A stretch of 64,000 nucleotides of DNA. It comes from DASUAS01 sp963809795 (GTDB lineage Bacteria; Actinomycetota; Acidimicrobiia; IMCC26256; DASPTH01). Both the position numbers and the translations under genes were made by a program. This document shows, in pieces, positions 42,496 to 52,270 of the stretch (position 1 is its first letter; every line of letters starts with the position of its first letter). Below the pieces are notes generated by a model. That model worked only from the letters and a program-made list of their open reading frames with translations. It was not told the origin of the DNA and made no database searches. The stretch covers positions 1 through 64,000 of the forward strand of contig CAWELN010000005.1 of the NCBI GenBank assembly GCA_963809795.1. Reading direction: 5' to 3'.

Positions 42496-43569
42496 TCAGT
42501 CTCCAATCCGAAGGACGGTGCGAGCTTCGACCCGCCCGGCCACCATGTCGTCAAACGCAGCCGGGGCTTCGGCCAGCGGAAGAGTTCGGGTGACGAGCTC
42601 GTCGAGCTTGAGTCGTCCCGCGAGGTACAGCTCGGCGAGCAACGGGATGTCGCGATGTGGGCTCGAGGTTCCGTATCGGCAGGCGAGGATCGACTTGTCG
42701 TGATAGAGCCGTTCGAGCGGGATCTCTGCGTTGATCCCGGGACCCGGGAACCCGACGATCACAGCCTGTCCGCCTGCGTCGAGCAGCGATACGGCGAGCG
42801 CGACCAGCGGAGCGCTGCCGATGCACACGAAGGCGTGGTCGACGCCTGTCGGCTCGATCTCCCGGATGCGGTCGCCGACGCCATCGCCTCCGAGCACGAA
42901 CTGTGTCGCGCCGAACGTCCTGCCGACCACCTCCTTGTCGGGATTGGTGTCGACCGCGATCACGACCGAGGCGCCCGCGATTGCTGACGCTTGCACGACG
43001 TTCAGCCCGACACCGCCGAGGCCGAGTACAACGACGCGATCACCGCGCGTGACGCGTGCGCGGTTGAAGACCGCGCCGGCGCCAGTGAGGACGCCACACC
43101 CGAGCAGCGCGGCGCACTCGGGACGGATCGCCGGATCGATGGCGACGACCTGCTCCTCCGACACGATCGTGCGCTCAGTGAACACTGACGTGTTCGCAAA
43201 CTGGTTGACGGGCTCGGTACCGATGACGAACGGCTGGCCGATCCCCCCGAGACCCCTGCGACACTGCGTCGGATACCCAGCGGCGCAGCGGTGGCACCGG
43301 CCGCAGAAGCGCAACGTATGGATCACGACGGTCTCACCAACAGCAACGGATCCCACGGCGTCGCCGACGTCGACGACGCGGCCGGTCCCTTCGTGCCCCA
43401 GGACGACCGGCAAGGGATAGGGCGTCGCTCCGGTGATGACCTTCAGGTCGCTGTGACAGACCCCGGCCGCCGTCATCTCCACGACGACTTCGTGGGGCGC
43501 CGGTCGACGCGCCAACTCGACGTCGTCGCGCCAGCACAGACCCGTTTCGTCGAAGACGATCGCTTCCAT
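42496..43569 (-). CDS. Zinc-dependent alcohol dehydrogenase (MDR family)
   Basis: 357 residues. Catalytic zinc: Cys in AGVCHSDL, His-Glu in LGHEGTGRV, later Cys in LGCGVLTG. Structural zinc cysteines lie in FCGRCHRCAAGYPTQC. Rossmann motif GLGGVGLNVVQ binds NAD(P). Matches class III / mycothiol-type or NDMA-type long-chain MDR enzymes. In front of a tautomerase and behind a dimeric ferredoxin-like protein, so it likely acts in aromatic or aldehyde breakdown. Confidence 0.9.
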   Translation of the reverse strand: MEAIVFDETGLCWRDDVELARRPAPHEVVVEMTAAGVCHSDLKVITGATPYPLPVVLGHEGTGRVVDVGDAVGSVAVGETVVIHTLRFCGRCHRCAAGYPTQCRRGLGGIGQPFVIGTEPVNQFANTSVFTERTIVSEEQVVAIDPAIRPECAALLGCGVLTGAGAVFNRARVTRGDRVVVLGLGGVGLNVVQASAIAGASVVIAVDTNPDKEVVGRTFGATQFVLGGDGVGDRIREIEPTGVDHAFVCIGSAPLVALAVSLLDAGGQAVIVGFPGPGINAEIPLERLYHDKSILACRYGTSSPHRDIPLLAELYLAGRLKLDELVTRTLPLAEAPAAFDDMVAGRVEARTVLRIGD

Positions 43570-43705
43570 GACAGACCCTATTCACCGACGTAGGCGGGAC
43601 ATGAAGCGGTGTCGTACCCGAGCCGATCGGCCACATGCAACACCGACAGCACAGTGTCTCGCGACGCCTCCGGACCCGCCGCCGGGATCGCGACGCCGAA
43701 CCTCA

Positions 43706-44020
43706 TCAGGTCGCGGGCTGCAGGAAGATGATCGGTCCCGGCACGAGGCAATCGTTCGTGGGCAGGCTCCCATCGGTGAACGCGGTCACCAACGCGTCGA
43801 GGATGTCGTTGAAGTCGTCAGCTTCGACGTCGTAGATGGCGAGGTACTTGCCGGGCGTGTCAGCGGCGGGCGACTCGGCAACCTTGAAGCGGGTGCAGCC
43901 GATGATGCCGTCGATCTTCAACACGTCAGGAACGTGCACCCTGTCGTACCACGCGTTGAACTCCGCGTCGCGCTCCGGGCTGATCGAGTCCGTGTAGACC
44001 AGCATCTTTCCCTTCGGCAT
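43706..44020 (-). CDS. EthD/dabb-like ferredoxin-fold protein
   Basis: 104 residues from MPKGKMLVYTDSISPERDAEFNAWYDRVHVPDVLKIDGIIGCTRFKV. The W-Y-H-x-x-D/V pattern is that of EthD-like and dimeric alpha-beta barrel proteins, which act in ring-opening or as isomerase accessories. 136 bases separate it from the dehydrogenase. The last genes are tightly spaced. Confidence 0.78.
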   Translation of the reverse strand: MPKGKMLVYTDSISPERDAEFNAWYDRVHVPDVLKIDGIIGCTRFKVAESPAADTPGKYLAIYDVEADDFNDILDALVTAFTDGSLPTNDCLVPGPIIFLQPAT

Positions 44021-44514
44021 ATGCGTTTCCTTACGTTGACGCGCACGGGCGTGCGCTTTGAACCGGTGGTCACCTGGTCGAGGGACGCAGCACCAGGAAC
44101 TGCTCGACGCGCACATAGAAAGCAGAACCAAAGTTCAGTGCCACGTCGATTGGGAGGATCGAATGGACGTTAAGCATCAGCGTTGGCTCGCGCGCAGCAT
44201 TGACGACGGGATGGCGACGTACGCGACTAGGGAGACGCGTGCGAGAGACGAGTCGAACGGTCGAAGGACCTGGTCGGTATCAAGACGGGCCTTCGTGACA
44301 GGTCCGGCTCGTGCTACGCGGGTACGCATGGGTCACTGTGTCGCGCAGGTGTTGACTGGCGGGTTCCAGGCGCGAGGGTTCAGACGTTAAGGTCTGGTAT
44401 CGGAGAACTGACGACTGAGAAAATCGCGGCAAAATAAGGAGGAACGACTACGAGGGGAAGGGCAAATGCCCTGATAGGGGATCGCGTGCAGGCGTTGCGG
44501 GCGTGCTCGTAGGT
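44021..44514. other. Intergenic region, no gene recognised
   Basis: No coding frame stands out in these 490 bases. It precedes the solo copy of the IS110 left-end sequence and holds the promoter of the EthD-like gene. Confidence 0.4.
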
Positions 44515-44586
44515 GTGAAGCCCCGAGTCTCAAGCGACTCGGACCCTCACGGGGAGCGGAGGCCCCGCTCCTTCATCGCATCAGCT
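44515..44586 (-). ncRNA. Solo copy of the IS110 left-end structured sequence
   Basis: Reverse complement of 12489-12558 with the same two stems intact. No transposase or remnant beside it. It may be an IS110 scar or an independent copy of the candidate RNA. Confidence 0.5.
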
Positions 44587-44656
44587 CTGCACTCGATGCC
44601 GCGACTCTCGGGGCGCTGGTAGCGGGCCCGCGGCCGCGGGACGCCCGGCGGGTAGG

Positions 44657-44699
44657 CCGGGTGCCTGGGTCAGCGGTGGTGCTGCACCCAGGCACCCGG
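44657..44699 (-). terminator. Terminator of the secreted two-domain gene
   Basis: Perfect 14-bp stem: CCGGGTGCCTGGGT (44657-44670) with ACCCAGGCACCCGG (44686-44699), 15-base loop. Fifteen bases beyond the stop at 44714 on the minus strand. Confidence 0.75.
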
Positions 44700-44713
44700 C
44701 AGTTTGTTGCTGT

Positions 44714-45484
44714 TTAGGGGCAGGCCGTCGGCTTGGAGATGGTGAACTGGGTGCCGTTCACGTCGGACTGATGACCAGTGACGTTGGCGGAGAAAAAGAA
44801 GTTCGTGATCCCGCCATCGGGGGTGTACGCGCAGCTCGTGTCCCAGCCCGCGGGGTTGGTCACCCAGGCGGAGAACTGGTACTCGACGTTGGGGTCGAGG
44901 TCGGCCATCTGCACCACACCTTGGTTGTCGGTCCAGTTGTGGAGCTGTACCACGCCGTTGGCGTCCATCCCGACGAACACGCAGCTGCTGGCCGTGCACG
45001 CCATCACGCCGCCCCCGGTCCCGGCGGGGAACGCGGTCCCCGTCTCACCATTGAGCACCGTGGCCGTCCCGGTGCAGTTCGGCCGCGTCACGACGAAGGT
45101 CGCTGGGCGCGCAAAGGTCCGTCCAAGCCCGTTGCTCGTCGGTCCGAACCACCACAGCTTGTCGTTCAACGGGTAGCCACCACAGCCCCAGCCGGTGTTG
45201 GTGGCAAAGCCGAAGACGCGGTATTCGATGTTCGGATTGACGAAGAAGGGATTGACGTTGCCGTTCTGATCCGTCGTTGCCGCCTGGCACGGGTCCGTTC
45301 CGGCGCAGTAGACGACGCCGGCTTCTCCGGGGAACGGGTGCCCGTCACCGTCGAGCACTTTCAGGTTGTTCAGTTTGACTTGGGCTTGAGGTGGCGCGGC
45401 GGGTTTCGCCCCCGCCGGAACACTTGTCAACATGAACGTGGCCGCGCCGATCACGACGAGCGGCGCGAACCAGCCTCGCTTCAT
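44714..45484 (-). CDS. Secreted protein with a tandem-duplicated domain
   Basis: 256 residues from MKRGWFAP (ATG 45484; GTG 45493, closer to GGAGGG, is an alternative). Signal peptide ends near PAGAKP. Then two homologous Ig-like or carboxypeptidase-regulatory-like units. First: VYCAGTDPCQAATTDQNGNV, VNPNIEYRVFGFATNTGWGCG. Second: VMACTASSCVFVGMDANGVV, LDPNVEYQFSAWVTNPAGWDTSC. Conserved cysteines recur at equal spacing in both. An export/adhesion role is plausible. Confidence 0.72.
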   Translation of the reverse strand: MKRGWFAPLVVIGAATFMLTSVPAGAKPAAPPQAQVKLNNLKVLDGDGHPFPGEAGVVYCAGTDPCQAATTDQNGNVNPFFVNPNIEYRVFGFATNTGWGCGGYPLNDKLWWFGPTSNGLGRTFARPATFVVTRPNCTGTATVLNGETGTAFPAGTGGGVMACTASSCVFVGMDANGVVQLHNWTDNQGVVQMADLDPNVEYQFSAWVTNPAGWDTSCAYTPDGGITNFFFSANVTGHQSDVNGTQFTISKPTACP

Positions 45485-46109
45485 TCGAAACACAGAGCCC
45501 TCCCAGGTCCTGCCAGCGACGAATCGCCCGTGTATGCGTTCCGTCCTCAGCGAACGCCGCGGGAGCATGACACGCACGAAACGCACGTGCACTACCAATT
45601 GCGACACTTTCACCTAACCATGAGGCATTAGGACAGTGTCCAACCCGCCATGGCAGTGCCAGAAGCCGAGCAGTCAAGCGTCTGCTCGGCACAGGAGAAC
45701 GGAACGATCCAGCCCCGCCGCACGGCGATCTGGCGCGGGGCATGACTAGGCGCCGAGGTCGTTCGAGGCAGGTATCTTCGGCTCAGCGGGTGAACGGCGA
45801 GCGCGGGCAGAGGCGGCAACCCGACAGTGGTCAGGCGGGTGGCCGTGGCGGGCGAGCCGGAACCAAAACTGGTTGGGCAGCGTTAATCCGATGACCCGTC
45901 GCCGCCGAAGGCTCGCCCGTAGGCGCGTCGCGCTTGGCGAAGGCGGTGGACGCGCCCCGCAGGTCGAAGCTTGCAGTGGGCGAGCAGCAACCACGGACTT
46001 TGCCGTCCGTACCTCTTCGCTCATCTCGTCGACACGAAGGAGACATCGTTCTTATGCGCAGGGCCGCCCCTCAAACGATGTTCTACGGATCCCCCGCGGG
46101 ACTGCGACG

Positions 46110-46295
46110 GTGAGCAGCATTTGGGACACCTACCACGGCGGAGCAGTGGGTGGCGTCGTGTCAGTGCTGTTTACATTGGACCGCCGCCTGTTCTTCAAGC
46201 ACGACGACGGCACGATCCGTATTGCGCTCGATTGGGAACGCGACGAGGTATTCCTGCAGATGCTCTCCTGGCGCGATTCGGCTGCGATGCAATGA
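46110..46295 (+). CDS. Small hypothetical protein
   Basis: 61 residues from GTG 46110 (VSSIWDTYHGGAVGG). VLFTLDRRLFFKHDDGTIRIALDWERDEVF reads like beta strands. No signal or motif. Not recognised; low support. Confidence 0.35.
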   Translation: MSSIWDTYHGGAVGGVVSVLFTLDRRLFFKHDDGTIRIALDWERDEVFLQMLSWRDSAAMQ

Positions 46296-46532
46296 GCAAA
46301 CGCGAGAGGGCCCCGACCGAAGCCGGGGTCCGTCACGTTGCTCGCCTGTTACAGCTGACGCTACCCGTGCGCCGCCCTCATGGCCTCGCCGACGAGTTGC
46401 TCCCACACAGATCGGCTGCGGTCATGGCGCGCAGTCGTGCACCCTTGATCCTGCGTTAGGGGGCGGGACGACGACGGACGGTCACGCCATAGCGCGCCGT
46501 ACGATGGCTTTCCGTCGACGGTTGGATGCTGG

Positions 46533-46839
46533 CTATCGATAGTCGATCTCGAGCGCGGTCATGCGGAGTTCGAGCTCGTCGATCCATTGTCGGGGTGTGC
46601 CACCTCCTGGGAGCGCGATCCCGGCTTCGGTTCGCCAGAGGGCGTCGCCGAGCACGGTGCGGATGTGCCAGCCGATTACGCGGTCGATCGCGACGGAGCG
46701 CTCGGCGATCGGTTCGTACGCGTCCACGGTCGCTAGGAACAGATCGAGCGTGGGGGCTTGCGCAGAAACGCGTCACTGAGCCGGCGTTCGGGGATGCTGC
46801 GAAGGACATTCTTGGCGTGGTCGCGGTGGGCGCGTTCAT
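46533..46839 (-). CDS. Hypothetical protein with one-base frameshift
   Basis: About 101 residues: MNAHRDHAKNVLRSIPERRLSDAFLRKP in one frame, then TLDLFLATVDAYEPIAERSVAIDRVIGW and GGGTPRQWIDELELRMTALEIDYR in another. A missing C in the CCCCC near 46760 explains the change. Not recognised. ATG 46839. Fourteen bases downstream of the sulfotransferase end. Confidence 0.5.
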
Positions 46840-46852
46840 GTCGGGTGCGGGC

Positions 46853-47769
46853 TTCAGTCGGGGAGGCCCGCTCTTCCGGTGAGGACCCAGGGTGTTGCAT
46901 CTCGCGTGAGAGCGCCGAGACGTTCGTTGAAACGCTCGATGTCGGAGTCTGTGAGCAACGACGCCCACTCTCGGTATCCGCCGGACCGGAAGAAGGTGTG
47001 AGGGTCGCGCCACAACGCGGACATGCGCGTCTGGTGCGGTGTCGGCAGCTCGGTCTCTCATCGAGTCGAGTGTCGCCCCTTCCACGAACTCGGGCCAGCG
47101 TACCTCGTCGACAGTGATGTCGAGCGCGTTGGCGACCAGCCGCATCTCGCCGGCCAGGTTCTCCCACAGGTCCGTGTAGTGGAAGAGGTGAACGTTCGGC
47201 GCGTTCCGCGCGTCCCAGTAAGTGGTCGCTTGTTGACAGAAGTCGGCGAGTCCGTTCGGACCGCTCCCCGTAGGAGGCACATCGTTGTCGATAAACCAGC
47301 GCAGGTAGTCAACGACGTCGAGCGGCTCCGGTTCGCGCCTAAGCGAAGGATCGGGTGCGCCGGCGGCTGCGGCTCGGAGTTCGAGGGCGCGCCGCTGGTC
47401 CATGTTCGAGCGGTGGTCGCGATCGGAGAGCGCGACATCGAGTGGGTGGCGGATCACCGCGATGTAGGTGACGGTGGGATGCAGAGGAAGCCCGTCAAGC
47501 GGCGTGTGGGTCTTGATCCAGCGACGATGCGGTTGCGCATCAAGCAGGCCGAAGACCTCGTCGTCCGTGCGGATGAGCATGTCCAGCCACGGTGACAGGG
47601 TGCTGATGGGTACGCCGAGCACCGGGCGATCCAAGACGAGGGATCCGACGATGTTCTGCATCCACGTCGTGCCGCACTTCGATGGTGTCGAAATGACGAT
47701 GTCGTCGTCCCGGAACCGGAATCGCTCCCAGCGGGCACTATCAGCGAAGAAGCCGTGATACCGGGGCAC
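46853..47769 (-). CDS. Sulfotransferase, one-base frameshift
   Basis: 305 residues when the shift is corrected. The PAPS-binding loop is STPSKCGTTWMQN near residue 28. IKTHTPLDGLP and YIAVIRHPLDVALS (3'-PB region R and S) follow. The C-terminal ALWRDPHTFFRSGGYREWASLLTDSDIERFNERL ends GRAGLPD in a different frame from the N-terminus. The frames switch near 47026-47031 by one extra base. Sulfotransferase_1 fold; acceptor unknown. Confidence 0.8.
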
Positions 47770-47862
47770 ACGCCGACGCTAGGGCCACCGCAACGGCCCA
47801 CGCCGACCAGATGTCTCTCCGGACCGGCGGTGTGGGGCAGTCGCGATGCGTACGCTGGCCTG

Positions 47863-48630
47863 ATGACGGATCGCGAGTTCGGCATCGTGTGCGAGATCGA
47901 GCCGGCAACCCGTCCTGATCTCATGCGCGTGCGACACCAGATCGGGGTGTTGAGCCGGGCCGCATCGTCGTTCTTGATCCCGGACAACCACATCGGGCGA
48001 GCGACCGTATCGAGCATCGCGGTCGCACACGAAGTCGCGCTGATGGGCGGCCGATCGATCGCGTGTCTCAACGCCAGAGACCGCAACATGCTCGGTTTCC
48101 GCCGTGATCTCCTGACGGCGGCTGCGTACGGAGTCGACGAGTTCCTCTTCGTGTACGGCGATCGACCTGAGACGGGAAGTCGATCCGACGACCTCACTGT
48201 CCGGTCGATGCTCGACGAAGCGAAGCGCTTCGCGAGTCGCGAGCAAGGTCTTGCGGGACTGCGCGTCGGCGTGACCTCACGGCTCACTGCGCTTCCATCC
48301 TGGAAGCGCAGTGCCGACTTTCTCTTCGTTCAGGTCAGCTGGTCGGTGCCCGCCCTCCTCGAGTGGCGGTCCGACGTGGCCTTCGACGGGCCGGTGTTCG
48401 CCGGTGTCTTGGTGCCGAGCTCCGCGACGATGGCCCGCAAGCTCTCGGCCGATACCCCCGAGTTGACCGTTCCCGAGCACCTCATCCATGCCTTGGACGA
48501 AAACCCGGACGCAGGAGTCGACTTCGCGTGCCAGATGCTGCACGAGATCCGCGCTTCAGGCGCGTTCGACGGAGTGCATCTCATCCCCGTCTCCCGGTAC
48601 CGCCAGATCGCAGCTCGCCTCGAGACCTAG
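47863..48630 (+). CDS. Methylenetetrahydrofolate reductase-like protein
   Basis: 255 residues from MTDREFGIVCEIEPATRPDLMRV. The TIM-barrel sequence ACLNARDRNMLGFRRDLLTAAAYGVDEFLFVYGDRPETG matches the MTHFR superfamily (the R-N-x-x-x-F/L helix and V.GDRP loop near the FAD). It is shorter than MetF of E. coli (about 296). Probably related to C1-metabolism or to a flavin enzyme derived from it. Confidence 0.75.
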   Translation: MTDREFGIVCEIEPATRPDLMRVRHQIGVLSRAASSFLIPDNHIGRATVSSIAVAHEVALMGGRSIACLNARDRNMLGFRRDLLTAAAYGVDEFLFVYGDRPETGSRSDDLTVRSMLDEAKRFASREQGLAGLRVGVTSRLTALPSWKRSADFLFVQVSWSVPALLEWRSDVAFDGPVFAGVLVPSSATMARKLSADTPELTVPEHLIHALDENPDAGVDFACQMLHEIRASGAFDGVHLIPVSRYRQIAARLET

Positions 48631-48644
48631 GAAGATTGACCCAG

Positions 48645-49132
48645 GTGGTGGATGTTCAGTGTCGTCTGGCCGGTGACGAGGACTTCGCCTTCCTCGCGAC
48701 GATGCTCGGCGAGGCCGCAGTCTGGCGGCCGAGCAAGCCGACACCGACCGGTGACCAGGTGCTCGCCGATCCGCGGTACGCGATGTACCTCGCTGGATGG
48801 CCGAGGCAAGGCGACTACGGGCTGGTTGCCGAACAGGACGGGCCGGTGGGCGCAGCCTGGTACCGGACATACACCGAGGCGATCCACGGCTATGGCTTCG
48901 TCGCCGAGGACGTCCCAGAACTGTCGATCGCAGTCATCGCGATCCCGTCGGCACGAGGGAATCGGACGACGACTCCTCATGGACCTCATCGACGCCAGCG
49001 TTGCTCAGGGACACTCGGCGATGAGTCTCAGCTGTCAGCGACGAGAATCCGGCGCGTGACCTCTACGAGTCGGTCGGCTTCGTGGAGGTCGAGAAGCGCG
49101 GATCAGCCAGCACCATGATCCGACACGCCTGA
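48645..49132 (+). CDS. GNAT acetyltransferase with two one-base frameshifts
   Basis: About 161 residues if corrected. It starts VVDVQCRLAGDEDFAFLATMLGEAA (GTG 48645), includes AWYRTYTEAIHGYGFVAED, then the acetyl-CoA loop EGIGRRLLMDLIDASV in another frame. It ends SDENPARDLYESVGFVEVEKRG in a third. Shifts fall near 48955 and 49030 (an extra T in AGCTGTC). GNAT substrate unknown. Confidence 0.7.
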
Positions 49133-49349
49133 TCCCTCAAACTGAGCCACTACCTCACTGAGTACGGCCGCCGATCACCAGGCGAGCACCGCACAGCGCT
49201 GCGGATGACCCATCCGTCGACGCCTGAACATCGCCGGGGCAGCTGGTGTTGGGATACGCATGCACCGCCTCGTCCCTCTGGGCTTGACGACCTCGACGGC
49301 GTCCTCAGATGTGCCGTTGGAGGTCAGGGCGAACGTTGCCTGACGCGCA

Positions 49350-49773
49350 CTAACCCCGCGCCGGACGCCAGCGGAGCTGCTGCGGGGTCTCGCCCGGCTC
49401 GAGCGCGACCCCGAGCGCGAGGTCGAGCAGCTCGTTGGTCCGCTGCTGGGCGACCAGCATCTGCTCGAGGCGCCGGCGCAGCTCGAGCGCGGCCTCGTTC
49501 GCGGTCGCGCTCGTCGGGAGGTCGTCGATCACCGCCACCGCCTCGTGCAGACGGGCGGCGGAGTCGCTCAGCGCCGCGAGCACGTCGTCGAGCTGGTGCT
49601 GCAGGGCCGTGAGACGCGCCTCGGCGTCACGGGTGCGGGCGTCGAGCTCGTCCCAGCCCGGCCGGGCGTCCACCCGCCGCGCCAGCTTCGGGTCGCGCTT
49701 GGCGTCGCGCTTGACGTCGCCCTTGGCGTCGTCCTTCGCGGACGCGCTTCCCGGCCTTCTTGCCCGACCCCAA
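49350..49773 (-). CDS. Coiled-coil hypothetical protein, frameshift near N-terminus
   Basis: About 140 residues. TTG 49773 gives a Lys-rich N-terminus (GSGKKAGK, then AKDDAKGDVKRDAKRDPK) after correction for one extra base near 49748. Then WDELDARTRDAEARLTALQHQLDDVLAAL and a heptad-like helix to RRRLEQMLVAQQRTNELLDLALG. No domain recognised. Only three bases separate it from the nucleotide-sugar dehydrogenase stop. Confidence 0.6.
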
Positions 49774-49776
49774 GCC

Positions 49777-51183
49777 TCAGAGCCTCTCCACGTTGGGCCC
49801 CGACAGCCGGAAGCGTGTGTCGAGCACGTAGCTGGCCTCGGCCACGACGAGGTCGAGATCCAGCCGGTCGTGATCCGTCAGCAGCACGACCGCGTCGGCC
49901 TCGGCGACCTCTTCTTTGGTGAGGTCGACGAGGGAGATCCGCGAATCGCGCGTCTCCTCGAGGTACGGCTCCACCGCCCGGACGTCGGCGCCCATCTCGA
50001 CCAGGCGCTCGGCCACCATGACCGCGGGCGACTCCCGCACGTCGCCGGTGTTCGACTTGTAGGAGAGGCCGAGCACGAGGATCCGGCTGCCGTTCACGGC
50101 CATGCGGAACCGCTGGTTCAGCGCCGCGGTGAGCCGCCGGACGACGTGGTCGGGCATGTGGTCGTTGATGTCGTTCGCCAGCTCGATGAACCGGAAGCTC
50201 CGACCCAGCGAGTGCTGGACGCTCCACGAGAGGTAGCTCGGGTCGATCGGCAGGCAGTGGCCACCCACGCCGGGACCGGGCACGAAGCGCATGAACCCGA
50301 AGGGCTTGGTCGACGCGGCCTCGATCGCCTCGTAGATGTCGATGTTCATGTCGCCGGCGAACATGGCGAGCTCGTTCACCAGCGCGACGTTGACGTGGCG
50401 GAAGGTGTTCTCGAGCAGCTTGGTGAGCTCGGCCTCCGCGGTGCCCGACACCGGCACCACCGAGTCGACGAGCGTTTCGTAGAAGTCCTGCACCGAGCGC
50501 AGCGACGCGGCGTCGACGCCGGAGACGACCTTCGGCGTGTTGACGAACGTGTGCTGCGTGTTGCCGGGGTCGATGCGCTCGGGGCTGTACCCGACGTGGA
50601 AGTCCTCCCCCGCGCTGAGGCCGGAGCCTTCCTCGAGGATCGGGACCACCAGCTCCTCGGTGGTGCCCGGGTAGGTCGTCGACTCGAGGATGACGGTCGC
50701 GCCGGGCCGGAGGTAGCGGGCCAGGGTGGACGCCGCCGACTCGATGTAGGACAGGTCGGGCGCACGCTCGGTGAGCGGCGTCGGCACCGTGATGACCGCA
50801 TAGTCGAAGCCCCGGCACGCCCGGGCTTCGCTCGACGCGGTGTACCGCTCGCTGGCGAGCGCCTCCCGCAGGGCGGCGTTGGAGACGTCCTCGACGTAGG
50901 ACTCGCCGCTGATGAGCCGCTTGACCCGGTCGACGTCGGGATCGAAGCCCACCACCCGGTAACCCACTTCGACCGCCCGCATGGCGACGGGCAGGCCGAC
51001 GTATCCCTGGCCGGCCACGACGAGCTTCGGCGGCGCCGACGGCCCCGGGGCGTCGCGCGATCCGGGCGGGTGGGTCTGGTCGTCGTCGATCACTCGTGCC
51101 CTCGATTCGGAGGTTGCCGCCTGCCCGGTCAGTTTGGGCGTTCCCCCGCCGTCCCCAGGTCCTGCTCCGGGCAATTCAAGCAC
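49777..51183 (-). CDS. UDP-sugar dehydrogenase (WecC/WbpA-type)
   Basis: 468 residues (or 438 from GTG 51093, VIDDDQTHPP). Rossmann motif VVAGQGYVGLPVAMRAVE; VILESTTYPGTTEE; the catalytic cysteine in GVGGHCLPIDP; C-terminal VLGLSYKSNTGDVRESPA. Converts a UDP-sugar (glucose, GlcNAc or ManNAc) to the uronate using two NAD+. The family is most like the UDP-N-acetyl-sugar branch. Fits a role in capsule or cell-wall polysaccharide with the nearby WecA-like enzyme. Confidence 0.9.
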   Translation of the reverse strand: MLELPGAGPGDGGGTPKLTGQAATSESRARVIDDDQTHPPGSRDAPGPSAPPKLVVAGQGYVGLPVAMRAVEVGYRVVGFDPDVDRVKRLISGESYVEDVSNAALREALASERYTASSEARACRGFDYAVITVPTPLTERAPDLSYIESAASTLARYLRPGATVILESTTYPGTTEELVVPILEEGSGLSAGEDFHVGYSPERIDPGNTQHTFVNTPKVVSGVDAASLRSVQDFYETLVDSVVPVSGTAEAELTKLLENTFRHVNVALVNELAMFAGDMNIDIYEAIEAASTKPFGFMRFVPGPGVGGHCLPIDPSYLSWSVQHSLGRSFRFIELANDINDHMPDHVVRRLTAALNQRFRMAVNGSRILVLGLSYKSNTGDVRESPAVMVAERLVEMGADVRAVEPYLEETRDSRISLVDLTKEEVAEADAVVLLTDHDRLDLDLVVAEASYVLDTRFRLSGPNVERL

Positions 51184-51208
51184 GTTCCCGACCGCCGCTC
51201 GGCCAGGG

Positions 51209-52270
51209 TCAGCCCGGCGTGGTCGGGGGCGTGACCGTCGTGCTGGTGGCGGGGACGACCGTCGTCGCCGGCGGGGCGGTGGTGGAGGGCGCGACGGTCG
51301 TGGTGGGCGGCGCCGCCGTGGTCGGCGGTGCGAGCGTCGTCGGGACCGGGACCTCGCCGCGCAGGTACGGCCACGCCCACGAGCCGGTGGTGGCGTAGTC
51401 GTAGATCGACCAGCCCACGGCGTTCGTGGCGCGAGCGGCGCGCGTCATGTCGAGGTAGTCGTCGGGCGTGCTGTCCTCCGCGAGCCCACCGATGACGTGC
51501 ACCGGCGCCGCGGGATCACCGAGGTGACGCCGCAGGCGATCGACGCTGTCGACGGTGTAGCGGTACGCGCTGCGGAGACCCGACTCCGGCGAGCGGAACG
51601 TGTAGTAGCTCATCGGCATCCACACGTCGACGTACTTCGCCAGCCCCCGGTACGGGAAGTCGGGCCACAGCGTCGTGTTCAGCAGCTCCAGCTGCACCGC
51701 CGGGTAGACGATCGACGCCACCGGCACGGAGGTGCCGACGAGCGTGCGGACCTTGCGGGCGAAGGCGACCGTCCGCCGGTTGCGGAGGGCGACGTCGGCG
51801 ACCTCGGTGGACTCGAGGTCGAGGGCGATGCCGTCGACGCGCTCACCTCCGGCGCGCAACGCGACGATCTGCTTCATCATCGCGAGGTCGTCCGCGGGCG
51901 CGGTGAGCGCGGGCAGGAACCACGGGATGACGGCCATGCCGCGGTCGTGGGCGCGCTGGAGGATGGCACGGAGCTCGGCGCGGTCGGTGAGCTGGTTCGA
52001 CGGCGCGCCGTCGGGGTTGGCCACCTGCACGTAGAGCGTGCGGACACCGAGCGCGGCCATGTCCGACACCGAGTCGGGCGTCACCCGCGGCGCCGTCCCC
52101 GCGGTCTGCAACCGGGGCGCGTAGTCGAACACGTCGATCCAGGCCCCGACCCGACGGAACGGCGTCAGCGAGGCGCCGTCCGCGCCCGCCGGCGTGACGG
52201 CCGCGAGCATCGGCACCAGGATCAGCCCCGCCACGACGGCGACACAAGACCGAACCGCCGCCTGCTGCAT
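51209..52270 (-). CDS. Secreted TIM-barrel glycosidase-like protein (DUF4015-type)
   Basis: 353 residues from MQQAAVRSC; signal peptide to about residue 30 (AAVTPAGAD). The barrel includes RRVGAWIDVFDY, GVRTLYVQVANPDG, GMAVIPWFLPA, DGIALDLEST and VDVWMPMSYYTF, typical of predicted GH-like polysaccharide enzymes. A Thr/Pro/Val-rich tail (about 50 residues) is probably O-glycosylated or cell-wall spanning. Located between the sugar dehydrogenase and the ATP-synthase operon. Confidence 0.72.
   Translation of the reverse strand: MQQAAVRSCVAVVAGLILVPMLAAVTPAGADGASLTPFRRVGAWIDVFDYAPRLQTAGTAPRVTPDSVSDMAALGVRTLYVQVANPDGAPSNQLTDRAELRAILQRAHDRGMAVIPWFLPALTAPADDLAMMKQIVALRAGGERVDGIALDLESTEVADVALRNRRTVAFARKVRTLVGTSVPVASIVYPAVQLELLNTTLWPDFPYRGLAKYVDVWMPMSYYTFRSPESGLRSAYRYTVDSVDRLRRHLGDPAAPVHVIGGLAEDSTPDDYLDMTRAARATNAVGWSIYDYATTGSWAWPYLRGEVPVPTTLAPPTTAAPPTTTVAPSTTAPPATTVVPATSTTVTPPTTPG

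Noticed and set aside
44058..44390. 110-codon plus-strand frame
   Set aside because: No ribosome site, Arg-rich composition, no neighbours; probably the promoter region of the EthD-like gene.
49435..51234. Plus-strand 599-codon frame opposite the sugar dehydrogenase
   Set aside because: No start signal, composition of an antisense shadow (His, Arg, Asp repeats). The minus-strand gene has catalytic motifs.
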